Origin: JBMYZL01 sp965661765
GTDB lineage: Bacteria > Bacteroidota > Bacteroidia > Flavobacteriales_D > Sanyastnellaceae
Assembly: GCA_965661765.1 (NCBI GenBank)
Contig: CBFIFE010000008.1
Span: 1-64,000 of the forward strand
DNA length: 64,000 bases
Direction: 5' to 3'
In this document: positions 35,393 through 44,068 of the stretch, piece by piece
How the letters are laid out: each line of letters opens with the position of its first letter
Position numbering within the stretch: the stretch's first letter is position 1
Position numbers and translations under genes: made by a program
The notes under the pieces: generated by a model
What the model was told of the DNA's origin: nothing
Database searches by the model: none
Seen by the model: only the letters and a program-made list of their open reading frames with translations

Positions 35393-36553
35393 CTACTTCA
35401 AGTGGAAAGGGCATTCCAGGGGATGAACCGAAGGTTGTGCATCCATTTCACCTGGGCCGATTTGGTAAAAAAAGTTGGTGTGTTGGGCGACTTCGTTGGT
35501 GTAAGTCCTGTGGAACTGTGGGGTTTGGGGCGAAGTCATCGGTGGATTGAGCCAAACCCAGTCGCCCGTCACTTCACGGCCCGCTCCGGCCTCGGCAAGA
35601 CAGAACTTTTCGAAAGCTTCACCCAGTCCGTGGTGATCGCCCAAGGTCACCCCGGCTTCGTCGAAACTGTGCAGGACAGCGCGGTTGAGTTCGACCATGG
35701 CCCGGTCTCGCCACAGCGTACGATCCGATGATGTGTCCAGGCCCAGTGCTTTCGCCACGGCAGGCAGCAGGTTGTACCGATCGCGGTCGGCGAGGTTGCG
35801 GGCGCCGATTTCAGTGCCCATATAATACCCATTGAAGGGGGCGCAAGGGTACACAATGCCCCCAATTTTCAGGGCCAATTCCGACAACAAGGGAATGGCG
35901 TACCACTTCCAACCCGCTTCAGCAATTGCCGGGCATTCCGGGTGGCTGATGGCGACCTCTCGGAGCAACTCAGGGCGCTCGGCAAAGACATCCCTCGGCG
36001 GCAACGCTTGGCCATTCCAGTGCATGGACCAGGGCAGTGCGGTGAAATGAGTTTGGGTTTTAGGTTGCCAGCCCTCGGAGCGCATCTGCGCGGTGAAAGC
36101 AACGGAAGCGGGGTCACCGGTGCCATCGGCCCATCCTGCGTAACGGATGAGTTGGTGGTTCGCCAGCCTGACCTTGTCGGGCACACCGGGTCGGCGTGGG
36201 GCAAAAACAGTGATGAAACTCCGGATTTTTCCGCCGTTGAATGCCGCCGAAATGTGTTCGGTCAAGGCCGAGAGGACGTCATCGGGGTGATCCACGGTTC
36301 GGGCATCGCGCACTTGAAGCGATCGCCAAACATGCCGTCCCACACAACGGTTGCTGTTTCGCCAGGCCAGTTTTGCCCCGTATGTCAGTTCTTCGGAGGT
36401 GTGGGTGTAAGTGCCCGTTGCTTTGATTTCTGATTCCACTTCGCGGAGTCGGGCGTCCAAGTTGGAAGCATTCGACAGGGGAGAGGCGCCACGCGGGTCT
36501 TCGGCCCAGGTTTGGAAAAACAAACGGGCATCGTTCAGAAGTACGCTATCCAT
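35393..36553 (-). CDS. nos: Bacterial nitric oxide synthase, oxygenase domain
   Basis: A 386-residue heme enzyme that forms nitric oxide from L-arginine. The proximal heme Cys is in AWRNSNRCVGRHVW (Cys near residue 70). Further family blocks: KIRSFITVFAPRRPG, YAGWADGTGDPAS, and the substrate pocket APFNGYYMGTEIGARNLAD containing the arginine-binding Glu. As in other bacterial NOS there is no flavin reductase domain, so electrons must come from a separate reductase. The start is ATG at 36553, with a TAATTTGG box 5 bases upstream (36559-36566, minus). No obvious partner gene is adjacent; it converges with the esterase, 13 bases between stops. Confidence 0.9.
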   Translation of the reverse strand: MDSVLLNDARLFFQTWAEDPRGASPLSNASNLDARLREVESEIKATGTYTHTSEELTYGAKLAWRNSNRCVGRHVWRSLQVRDARTVDHPDDVLSALTEHISAAFNGGKIRSFITVFAPRRPGVPDKVRLANHQLIRYAGWADGTGDPASVAFTAQMRSEGWQPKTQTHFTALPWSMHWNGQALPPRDVFAERPELLREVAISHPECPAIAEAGWKWYAIPLLSELALKIGGIVYPCAPFNGYYMGTEIGARNLADRDRYNLLPAVAKALGLDTSSDRTLWRDRAMVELNRAVLHSFDEAGVTLGDHHGLGEAFEKFCLAEAGAGREVTGDWVWLNPPMTSPQTPQFHRTYTNEVAQHTNFFYQIGPGEMDAQPSVHPLECPFHLK

Positions 36554-36587
36554 GAAGCCCAAATTACGTCAACGCATTGCGTGTTCG

Positions 36588-39500
36588 TCAACGGGTCAAT
36601 ACGACAGCTCCCGTTTTCTCCATTCGCCGTCCGTCGAGGAGCCTCAGTTGAAGGGAGTAAGCGTAGACGCCATCTTCGGCGAAATGCGCGCCGCCACTGA
36701 TGTCGCCCACCCAAGGTTCCCCAGGGACCGTGGATTCAAAAACAATGTGTCCCCATCGATCGAGGACCACACAGCGGTAATCCAAAACTTCTGATGCGGT
36801 GAATCCGAATGGGCGCACAATCCAGGCATCGTTCAATCCGTCGTTGTCAGGTGTGAATGCGCTCGGGGCAAAAAAGTCAACCGGCTCGACAAATGGAATG
36901 CTCCTGCAAGTGGTGGCCGAACAACCTGTGCTGTCTGTGACCGTGAGGCAAACCGTGGCGGGTTCGACTGGCGCAAGGAGAAGGTTGATGTTTGCCGAGG
37001 GGGCGTCTTGGCCCATGCCGTCGTCCCCTTGAAAATGCCAATCCCAATCCACCAAGGCTGAATCTGCCGCGTCATAGACGGAGGTGGCAACGATCCAGGG
37101 CGCAAAGCGAGAGGGGTCGGGCGGGCTGACTTGGAAACCCGACGAGGGCGAGGGTGCGCCACAAACGATCACCGCGTCGCTGGAAGCGGTGCATCCTGCC
37201 GAGGAGGTGACGGTTCGCGACAATTCCCCACAGCCAGCCTGGTACATGGTGAACACAGCGTTGTCCGAGGTGCCTTCGGTCGCGACACCGCCATTGGCAT
37301 CCGTGAAACTCCAGAGGCTGCTGCCTTCACCAGCCACCGTTGCTGTGCCCTCCACCACAAAAGGCACACACCCGGACAAGGGTGTCGCGTCAAATCCTGG
37401 GTCAGGCAAGGGATGGACGGTCAGGGTCTGGGTTGTTGTCGAACCACAGAAACCAGGCAAGGTGTGAGAAACCTCAAATTCGCCTGCGACAATCGGGTTG
37501 AAACCGCCGCTGGCTGAAACCCCAGGTCCTGAGAACTCACCTCCACCGGTAACGGGCAGGAGGGCCACTGGCAACGCATTGATGCAGAAATCAGATGCAG
37601 GAGAAAAGCCAGACGACGGGTTCGCGGTGACTTCGAAGGTGGCGTTGGCTGTAGCCGGACAATCGCCGAAGGTGTCGTAGGCGATGTACCAGGTGCCTTC
37701 TCCCGCAACAGCGGGCAAAAATGCATCGCCATCGATACAACCTGCGCAGCCTGGGGCACTCCACTGGCCACCACCCAACGCTGCGACCAAATCCACCGAA
37801 GGGGTGCCCACACAAGCCGGTTCTGGCAGAACAATGCCGGGGTCGGGTGTCAACAAAATGTCAAAGCTCACTGTCATGCTGGCCGGGCAGACGCCGGTTC
37901 CGTTGTAGGTGACTTCCACCGGACCTTCCCCCGCAGCAGCGGGGTCGAAAAGCCCAGTGCTGGGGTTGATGCAAAACGTGCATGAAGCGTCCCAGTTTCC
38001 CGGTCCGATGTAGCTTGTGCTCAGCTCAAACGGATCGCCGAGGGTGCAGAGGAATTCGGGCACGCCCAGCACCAAGTCTTGCGGCTGTACCACGACCATC
38101 CACAACGAATCCGGCATGACCTCGCAACCATCGGCATCGCCTTGGAGCACCCACCAGCCCGCTTCGTTCAACCCCAAATCTTGCCAAGCATCTCCAGGTC
38201 CGATGCCCAAGTTGTTCCCTTCAATGTGCCAAAACAAGCCACCGCTGGCGACGTTGCCCAGGGGCAAATCCACGGCGTCGCCCGCACACGCCGTGATCTC
38301 ATCGGTGCCGAGGTCGATGGTCGCCGTGGGGACCACATTGATGCTGAGGACTGCCGGGGATGATCCACAACCGTCTGTGTAGGCGGAGACGCTCCAGTCG
38401 CCATTGAACGCGGGGTCAGCCGACGGCCAGTCCAGGTCTTGCGACACTGTGGCATTGCCATTGGGGGCCATCCAAACGACCGAATCGGCGGTCGCAGGTG
38501 CGCCACTGCTGAGCACCACAGCCGCCCCTTCGCAAATCGGGGCGTCCACCGTCGGGGTCAAAGCAGGAGGTCCCGCGGCCACCTCCAGAATGAAGGTGTC
38601 GGGCTCGATTTCGCAGCCATCGGCCGTGACGCCACTCAAAATGTACATGCCAGCGTCGGCCGTGCTCACTGGGGCGAACGTCAAGGTGTCCGTCACGCTG
38701 TAGGGTGCGTCGTTGAAGGTCCAGTTGTAGGTGGCGTTGGGAATGGGCGCGGGCTGGATTTGGACTGATTCTCCAGCACATACATCGTCGTCGGAGATGG
38801 CCAAATCAAAAGTCGGCTTGGCGAAATCCGAGAAATACCCGAACCTCGCATAGCTTCCACCTGTCCCCATCATCAGTCCCAAGTGGAAGGCGCCGGAAGG
38901 GTTGATGACCTGCGTGGCGGCCCCCGTTCCGACAAACCCGGGGTTGACGAGTTGCGCAAACAGCCAGTCCCCGCCTGTGGCAGGGACGACAGCAAAGTCT
39001 GCGGCCTGGAGCAAATTCGGGTTGCCGTTGATCGTGAAATCCCCTTCGGTGCCTGCCGGCGTCAGCACGTTCATGCGGAAGTTGTCCGTGGTGGACCGCA
39101 CGAAGACGACCTCTCCCGACCCTGTGCATTCGAGCGCGGGCAGCAACCCGCCGCCCACCTCGCAGCCGAACCCCGTCACCTGAAAGATGAGAACGGGCTC
39201 GGTTGTGGCGATGTGCAATGTGGGGGTGGTCAATTGCAACGAAAGGGTTTCTCCTGCATTGAGGTTGCCCAGCAAGGGCGTGCCGTTTTGGGTGATGCCC
39301 GTTCCGTCCGTCGTGGCGAGAATGAAGATGCGCTCGTTGGTCGCCAACGCACCCCGCTGCGCGATGAATTCCACCCCAGCTTCTGTGATGGGGGTGATTT
39401 GGTCGCCAATCAGGTCGAAGCAGAGTTGGTTGTTCGCGAACTGTTCCGCCGAATCATCGGCGATGGTGATGGCGATCGGTGCTGAACTGGTCACAGACGT

Positions 39501-40211
39501 CCCAGCCGGGTGCGCCGGTCCGGTGAGGCCAGCGGCGCGGCAGCCATAGGTTTGGCCTGCATTCAACACCACATCAAAAGCCACGCCGGCGGGATGCCCG
39601 ATCAAATCTTCTGTCGGCACAATGGTCACCACGGTGTTGTCCTCCGTGGCCACAATGTCGAAACTCGCGGGCGCCTCCGGGAAATGATTCGTGAGTTGCG
39701 TTTGAAAAGGCAGCAGAAATTCGGTGCCCAAGGCGTTGCTGCCCTTCAAGACAAACAAATCTGCATTCAAATCGTTGTCAATTTCGTAATAGCAGGAGAT
39801 GTCAGATGTGCTTGTGATGTGAATGCCTTTTTGCAATACCAAATTCGCCGGTCGGTTTTCCACGTCCTCCATGTAGGGGGTCATGTTCAAACTCACCGCC
39901 GCGTTTGCACCGATGTTCACCACCAGTGGCGCAAAGGCGGGGTTTGCGGGCATCTCGAGGGTGACGGTGGCCGGGGCATCGCTCGTGCTGAACCGGAACA
40001 TGATGGGTTCGTCCCCGTGGTTTGCCCACACTTCTGGCGCCACAAACCAAAACTCAGTGTCAAGCTGCGCCCGCAATTCCCCCGAGACCCACCCGAGAAG
40101 CGACGCGCCAAGGCAAACGAGCCGCACCAGAAGGTGCCGTCGCGTCGCTCCGAGCGAGTTGTTGAAAACTCGGTTTTTTGTGACAAATGAGGTCAATATT
40201 TGGTCAAACAT
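36588..40211 (-). CDS. Large adhesin: IgGFc-binding-like N-terminus, Ig/PKD modules, CHU_C (T9SS type B) end
   Basis: A 1207-residue exported protein. A signal peptide follows a basic stretch (RRHLLVRLVCLGASLLGW, ending near LRAQ). Residues 40-470 form an IgGFc-binding-type domain (TEFWFVAPEVWANHGDEP, then FLLPFQTQLTNHFPEAP, GLMMGTGGSYARFGYFS). Ig-like and PKD-like modules follow (CEGAAVVLSSGAPATADSVVW, TSSAGCTASSDAVIVC). The last 90 residues (FAPSAFTPDNDGLNDAW, VLDRWGHIVFES, DGVYAYSLQL) are the gliding-motility-associated type B sorting domain. The ATG at 40211 is 33 bases from the divergent WYL regulator start, so they must share promoter DNA. Confidence 0.8.
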   Translation of the reverse strand: MFDQILTSFVTKNRVFNNSLGATRRHLLVRLVCLGASLLGWVSGELRAQLDTEFWFVAPEVWANHGDEPIMFRFSTSDAPATVTLEMPANPAFAPLVVNIGANAAVSLNMTPYMEDVENRPANLVLQKGIHITSTSDISCYYEIDNDLNADLFVLKGSNALGTEFLLPFQTQLTNHFPEAPASFDIVATEDNTVVTIVPTEDLIGHPAGVAFDVVLNAGQTYGCRAAGLTGPAHPAGTSVTSSAPIAITIADDSAEQFANNQLCFDLIGDQITPITEAGVEFIAQRGALATNERIFILATTDGTGITQNGTPLLGNLNAGETLSLQLTTPTLHIATTEPVLIFQVTGFGCEVGGGLLPALECTGSGEVVFVRSTTDNFRMNVLTPAGTEGDFTINGNPNLLQAADFAVVPATGGDWLFAQLVNPGFVGTGAATQVINPSGAFHLGLMMGTGGSYARFGYFSDFAKPTFDLAISDDDVCAGESVQIQPAPIPNATYNWTFNDAPYSVTDTLTFAPVSTADAGMYILSGVTADGCEIEPDTFILEVAAGPPALTPTVDAPICEGAAVVLSSGAPATADSVVWMAPNGNATVSQDLDWPSADPAFNGDWSVSAYTDGCGSSPAVLSINVVPTATIDLGTDEITACAGDAVDLPLGNVASGGLFWHIEGNNLGIGPGDAWQDLGLNEAGWWVLQGDADGCEVMPDSLWMVVVQPQDLVLGVPEFLCTLGDPFELSTSYIGPGNWDASCTFCINPSTGLFDPAAAGEGPVEVTYNGTGVCPASMTVSFDILLTPDPGIVLPEPACVGTPSVDLVAALGGGQWSAPGCAGCIDGDAFLPAVAGEGTWYIAYDTFGDCPATANATFEVTANPSSGFSPASDFCINALPVALLPVTGGGEFSGPGVSASGGFNPIVAGEFEVSHTLPGFCGSTTTQTLTVHPLPDPGFDATPLSGCVPFVVEGTATVAGEGSSLWSFTDANGGVATEGTSDNAVFTMYQAGCGELSRTVTSSAGCTASSDAVIVCGAPSPSSGFQVSPPDPSRFAPWIVATSVYDAADSALVDWDWHFQGDDGMGQDAPSANINLLLAPVEPATVCLTVTDSTGCSATTCRSIPFVEPVDFFAPSAFTPDNDGLNDAWIVRPFGFTASEVLDYRCVVLDRWGHIVFESTVPGEPWVGDISGGAHFAEDGVYAYSLQLRLLDGRRMEKTGAVVLTR

Positions 40212-40244
40212 CAAAAAATGCTTTCGTTTGCGTTCCGTCAAGTC

Positions 40245-41162
40245 ATGGAGTTCAACCAAAACAGAATTCACAGGATATTCCAGCTCATCCGGCTGATGAA
40301 AGTCCCGCCCTTTCGGACGAAAGAACAACTCGGGGAGTCAGTGGGTTGCACGGTTCGGTCCATTTACCGATATATTCACTTGCTGGAAGACCTTGGATTC
40401 GTTGTCAAGGATGACCTCGAAGGACGGCTGTGGTTGGAAGGAGGCGATGTGCACGGTGGTTTGACACCGAACGAAATTGAATTCGTTGTTCAAATTCTGA
40501 CAGCCTCTGCCCCCAACCACGCCCTGGCGACAAGCATTGTTCGCAAGTTAAGCGCTGAAGAGCAAACCGACACCACGTCTGAGTCGATTGCGGAAGCCAG
40601 CCACATGCGTGTGTTGGAGCAATGCACAGCTGCGATCGAGAATCGCCTGCAATTGGTCCTTGTGGGCTATGCATCTGCCCATTCCGGATCCATTCGGGAC
40701 CGGTTGGTGGAGCCCGTGAGTTTCGTTCACAATTACCAGAGCTTGAGCGCTTTTGAAGTGATTTCAGGCCAAATGAAGCTCTTCAAACTCCACCGCGTCG
40801 CAGATGCTGTGATGACCACCCAGCCTTTCGAACACGAGAACGCCCACCTTCAAATGCAGACGGATTGTTTCGGGTTTGCTTGGCGAGCGGATCAGCCCGC
40901 CCGGTTCATTGAGATGCACCTTTCCCTGCGCGCAGGGCTCGTGCTTCAAGAGGAACATCCACGAACCAAGGACTACATTTCGCCATCCTCAGATGCGGAG
41001 GGGTTCGACATTCGCGTGCCGGTCGCCGATTACCGCGCCCCGGGCCGATTTGTCAAGGGCTGGGGGGCAGCCGATGCCGTGGCCAGAGGCGATGAAGGAT
41101 TCCTCGCTTTTTTGGCCTCAACCCCCGCTGACGACAGTCTCCCGACCGCCTTGGATTCTTGA
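40245..41162 (+). CDS. WYL-domain HTH transcription regulator
   Basis: A 305-residue regulator. The N-terminal winged HTH reads RIHRIFQLIRLMKVPPFRTK, then LGESVGCTVRSIYRYIHLLE (recognition helix). The C-terminal part is a WYL-type ligand-binding domain (ENRLQLVLVGYASAHSGSI, then FGFAWRADQPARFIEMHL). Such proteins sense small molecules or nucleic-acid ends. ATG at 40245 fits the usual start just before the HTH; ATG at 40218 is an alternative. It is divergent from the large adhesin and may control it. The lysozyme gene follows 14 bases later on the same strand. Confidence 0.75.
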   Translation: MEFNQNRIHRIFQLIRLMKVPPFRTKEQLGESVGCTVRSIYRYIHLLEDLGFVVKDDLEGRLWLEGGDVHGGLTPNEIEFVVQILTASAPNHALATSIVRKLSAEEQTDTTSESIAEASHMRVLEQCTAAIENRLQLVLVGYASAHSGSIRDRLVEPVSFVHNYQSLSAFEVISGQMKLFKLHRVADAVMTTQPFEHENAHLQMQTDCFGFAWRADQPARFIEMHLSLRAGLVLQEEHPRTKDYISPSSDAEGFDIRVPVADYRAPGRFVKGWGAADAVARGDEGFLAFLASTPADDSLPTALDS

Positions 41163-41164
41163 GG

Positions 41165-41172
41165 TAGATTTG
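41165..41172 (+). promoter_or_regulatory. -7 box TAGATTTG abutting lysozyme start
   Basis: An exact TAnnTTTG match ending 4 bases before the ATG at 41177. It lies between the WYL stop and the lysozyme start, so the lysozyme gene may have its own leaderless transcript besides read-through. Confidence 0.4.
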
Positions 41173-41176
41173 GCGC

Positions 41177-41944
41177 ATGACCCAGTCCGTTTTTTCCGCC
41201 TCGGCCCTTTTGTGGGCTGGCAGCCATTTGATGGGGTGCGCAACGGCCGAAGCCCCTCCGCCACCCTTGGCGTCTGAGGGGACAACACCTGCCCCTCACA
41301 CCCCTGAATCTGCGTTGCCTCGCGACACCCTGTACGAGGGGATCGGCGTGGACATTTCCCACCACCAAGACACAGTGGATTGGCCCCTCCTCGCCGGCGC
41401 GACGGATTTTGCCTTCGTTAAAGCCTCCGGTGGATTGGACTACACAGACCCGATGTTCCCCCACAACTGGCGGGCCTCCGCGGCATCTGGTCTGCCACGC
41501 GGTGCTTACCATTTCTTCTACACAAACGACGATCCCGTACAACAGGCCATCTGGTTCCTTTCCCACCTCTCCAGCGATGATTGGGGGGACCTGCCGCCCG
41601 TTTTGGACATCGAAAGCCACAGTTTGCAGTCCGATTTGACACCAGAAGATTTGGATGGCCAAATCCTGCGTTGGCTGCGCCGTGTCGAGGCAGTCACAGG
41701 TCAGCGGCCGATCATCTACACGGGGGCAAATTTTGCCGCCCAATACCTCACCGATACATTGCTTCAGCGCTACCCGCTGTGGTTGGCGCAATATGAAGTG
41801 GACACCCCGCGTGTGCCGGAGATTTGGGCACAGAACGGTTGGACGTTTTGGCAGTTCTCTTCAAATGACTCCCTTCCTGGCGTCCGAACGCAGGTCGACC
41901 ACAGCCGCTACCGGGCCAGCCCCACCTTGACCATCGTGCACTGA
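41177..41944 (+). CDS. GH25-family lysozyme, lipoprotein
   Basis: A 255-residue muramidase-like enzyme. A lipobox (HLMGC near residue 21) and a Pro-rich linker precede the GH25 domain. The first Asp is in GVDISHHQDTVDW and the catalytic acids are in PPVLDIES. Later blocks GQRPIIYTGANFA and NGWTFWQFSSND complete the fold. GH25 enzymes cleave the MurNAc-GlcNAc bond of peptidoglycan; an anchored form suggests wall turnover or attack on prey or competitors. The stop codon TGA is the first triplet of a 14-bp tandem repeat. Confidence 0.85.
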   Translation: MTQSVFSASALLWAGSHLMGCATAEAPPPPLASEGTTPAPHTPESALPRDTLYEGIGVDISHHQDTVDWPLLAGATDFAFVKASGGLDYTDPMFPHNWRASAASGLPRGAYHFFYTNDDPVQQAIWFLSHLSSDDWGDLPPVLDIESHSLQSDLTPEDLDGQILRWLRRVEAVTGQRPIIYTGANFAAQYLTDTLLQRYPLWLAQYEVDTPRVPEIWAQNGWTFWQFSSNDSLPGVRTQVDHSRYRASPTLTIVH

Positions 41945-41983
41945 CCCTCGCGCGCTGACCTTCGTGCCCTGACCCTCGCGCGC
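41942..41983. repeat. Three-copy 14-bp tandem repeat between convergent genes
   Basis: TGACCCTCGCGCGC at 41942-41955 and 41970-41983 flank a variant copy TGACCTTCGTGCCC at 41956-41969. The first TGA is the lysozyme stop codon, and the DUF779 stop follows at 41990. The unit is unrelated to the CTAGTC arrays but sits in the same kind of place. Confidence 0.8.
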
Positions 41984-41989
41984 CGCTCC

Positions 41990-42325
41990 CTACCCGTTCG
42001 CCATCAACTTCGATGCAATGATGAACCGGACGCCATGTGGGATCTCCAAGGAAAAAGACGAACCCCGTCCGGCCACCACGTCGAGGGTCAAGTGGGTGTG
42101 TTTCCAGTACTCGAATTGGTCTGAAGCCATGAAAAACGGCTGGCCATGAACGTCACCGAGCTTGACGTCCGATTGCCCGATCCGGAACTCTCCCCGCGGG
42201 AAGCACATCGGCGCGGAGCCATCGCAACAACCACCTGACTGGTGAAACATCAGTGGTCCGTGCATATCGACCAGTTTGTCAATCAGCAAAGCTGCCGCGG
42301 GTGTGCATGTGACGCGTTCGATCAT
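41990..42325 (-). CDS. DUF779 protein, aldehyde dehydrogenase accessory
   Basis: An 111-residue protein of the DUF779 family, recognised by HGPLMFHQSGGCCDGSAPMC and the following FEYWKHTHLTLDVVAGRG. Members almost always follow an acetaldehyde-type aldehyde dehydrogenase, as here; the Cys cluster and His residues suggest a metal or redox role. The ATG at 42325 starts MIERVTCTPAAA. Just upstream on this strand is a C-rich tract (complement of a G-run at 42327-42357) instead of a Shine-Dalgarno sequence. Confidence 0.82.
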   Translation of the reverse strand: MIERVTCTPAAALLIDKLVDMHGPLMFHQSGGCCDGSAPMCFPRGEFRIGQSDVKLGDVHGQPFFMASDQFEYWKHTHLTLDVVAGRGSSFSLEIPHGVRFIIASKLMANG

Positions 42326-42326
42326 C

Positions 42327-42357
42327 GGGAGGGAGGGTTGGGGAAGGGGGAGGGAGG
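42327..42357 (+). other. G-run tract with quadruplex potential
   Basis: Six runs of three to five G separated by one or two bases on the plus strand, immediately upstream of the DUF779 start (minus-strand gene). The pattern satisfies the usual G-quadruplex rule. On the mRNA of DUF779 this appears as a pyrimidine tract next to the AUG. Confidence 0.6.
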
Positions 42358-42380
42358 TCGGCCCCGCGCAGGAGCCGACC
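42356..42380 (-). promoter_or_regulatory. Hairpin in ALDH-DUF779 spacer
   Basis: GGTCGGC at 42356-42362 pairs perfectly with GCCGACC at 42374-42380 around an 11-nt loop. It lies between the ALDH stop and the DUF779 start in the same transcript. It may stabilise the upstream message or attenuate read-through. Confidence 0.5.
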
Positions 42381-42410
42381 CTCTGTGAATCCATTGTTTT
42401 CAGCCGAAGC

Positions 42411-43946
42411 TCAAAAGAATCCGAGCTTTTGCTTGCTGTAAGAAATCAGCATGTTCTTTGTCTGGCGGTAGTGGTTGAGCATCATTTTGTGGGTCTCCCG
42501 ACCAAACCCAGATTTCTTGTATCCGCCAAATGGCGCATGCGCAGGGTATGCATGGTAGCAGTTGACCCAAACCCGGCCCGCCTCAATCGCCCGCGGCATG
42601 GTGTACATCTCATGCGCGTCCCGCGTCCACAGGCCGGCGCCCAATCCGTACATCGTATCATTTGCGATGGCCAAGGCTTCTTCCTGGGTCTTGAAGGTGG
42701 TGACGCAGGTAACGGGACCGAAGATCTCTTCTTGGAAGACGCGCATCTTGTTGTGGCCCTTCAGAATCGTGGGTTCGATGTAATATCCGTTTTCCAAGCC
42801 GCTGTTCAGCCCTGCAGCTTGCCCACCGCACAACACCTCTGCACCCTCTTCTCGGCCGATGTTGATGTAATTGAGGATTTTTTCGAATTGGTCATTTGAA
42901 GCCTGCGCCCCCATCATGGTTTCCGCATCCATCGGGTGCCCCATTTTGATTGCATTTGTTCGCGCAATCACGCGTTCCATGAAGACGTCGTAAATGTCCT
43001 CATGAACCAAAATCCGCGAGGGGCACGTGCACACTTCCCCTTGGTTCAATGCAAACATGACGGCCCCTTCCACTGCCTTGTCGAAGAAATCGTCGTCCGC
43101 CGCCGCCACAGAAGGCATGAAGATGTTGGGCGATTTGCCGCCAAGCTCCATGGTCACAGGGTTCAAATTCTCCGACGCGTACTGCATGATCAGCCGACCG
43201 GTTGTGGTCTCTCCTGTGAAGGCCACTTTCGCCACGCGGGGGTTTTGGGCCAGCGGCTTGCCAGCCTCCAGGCCAAACCCAGTCACCACATTCAACACGC
43301 CAGCAGGAATCAAATCCCCGATGAGCTCCAACAAGACCATGATGCTTGTGGGGGTCTGTTCGGCTGGTTTCACGACCGTGCAGCACCCTGCCGCGAGGGC
43401 TGGAGCAATCTTCCAAGTCGCCATGAGGAGCGGGAAATTCCACGGGATGATTTGGCCTACCACGCCCAACGGTTCATGCAAATTGATGGACACAGTGGTC
43501 TCATCGTGCTCACTGATGCCGCCCTCTTCACCCCGAATCACCCCGGCGAAGTATCGGAAGTGGTCCACACACAATGGCAAATCCGCAACCGTCGTCTCGC
43601 GCAACGCCTTGCCATTGTCGGCCGTCTCGATCCGGGCCAGCATGTCCAAATTCTCCTCGATGCGATCTGCAATTTTCAGCAACATGTTCGATCGCTCAAC
43701 CACGCTCGTCTTGCTCCACCCTGGAAGGGCCTTGTGGGCGGCGTCGAGTGCAGCTTCGATGTCGGCGGCGTTTCCACGGGCGGCCTGTGTCCAAACCTGG
43801 CCATTGATGGGCGAAATGTTGTCGAAGTACTCGCCTGCGTTGGGGCTCACCCAGCGGCCACCGATGTAGTGGTCGTATCGGGATTTGACTTGGGGCAATT
43901 CGAACGCCACTTTTTCCGCATATGCGGTCGTTGTTTCTACTGACAT
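42411..43946 (-). CDS. Aldehyde dehydrogenase (acetaldehyde/AldB-ExaC type)
   Basis: A 511-residue NAD(P)-dependent enzyme oxidising aldehydes to acids. Conserved blocks are intact: IIPWNFPLLMATWKIAPALA, the glycine motif GFGLEAG with FTGETTTGRLI, the catalytic Glu in VTMELGGKSPNIF, and the catalytic Cys in NQGEVCTCPSRI. The C-terminal FGGYKKSGFGRETHK is typical of AldB/ExaC. It is followed by DUF779 and divergent from an AraC regulator, the standard arrangement for alcohol/aldehyde response operons. It is probably induced by the AraC protein acting on the direct repeats between the genes. Confidence 0.92.
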   Translation of the reverse strand: MSVETTTAYAEKVAFELPQVKSRYDHYIGGRWVSPNAGEYFDNISPINGQVWTQAARGNAADIEAALDAAHKALPGWSKTSVVERSNMLLKIADRIEENLDMLARIETADNGKALRETTVADLPLCVDHFRYFAGVIRGEEGGISEHDETTVSINLHEPLGVVGQIIPWNFPLLMATWKIAPALAAGCCTVVKPAEQTPTSIMVLLELIGDLIPAGVLNVVTGFGLEAGKPLAQNPRVAKVAFTGETTTGRLIMQYASENLNPVTMELGGKSPNIFMPSVAAADDDFFDKAVEGAVMFALNQGEVCTCPSRILVHEDIYDVFMERVIARTNAIKMGHPMDAETMMGAQASNDQFEKILNYINIGREEGAEVLCGGQAAGLNSGLENGYYIEPTILKGHNKMRVFQEEIFGPVTCVTTFKTQEEALAIANDTMYGLGAGLWTRDAHEMYTMPRAIEAGRVWVNCYHAYPAHAPFGGYKKSGFGRETHKMMLNHYRQTKNMLISYSKQKLGFF

Positions 43947-44018
43947 GTTTCAGAGATTTTGTAGGTGTTTGACTCTTTTGGCCAAAGGAATCACAACCTT
44001 GTATCAAAAAATCGGCAT

Positions 44019-44060
44019 TTTGTGCTTTGTCATGTGCACTTTGTGACTTTTCGTGTACTT
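44019..44060. promoter_or_regulatory. 21-bp direct repeat, candidate AraC-family operator
   Basis: TTTGTG begins at 44019 and again at 44040, exactly 21 bases apart (two helical turns). Aligning the two 21-base units gives 14 identical positions. The repeat lies between the divergent ALDH (ATG 43946) and AraC (ATG 44069) genes, the expected place and geometry for an AraC-family binding site. It is close to the regulator start, which fits autoregulation. Confidence 0.55.
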
Positions 44061-44068
44061 TGGACATC

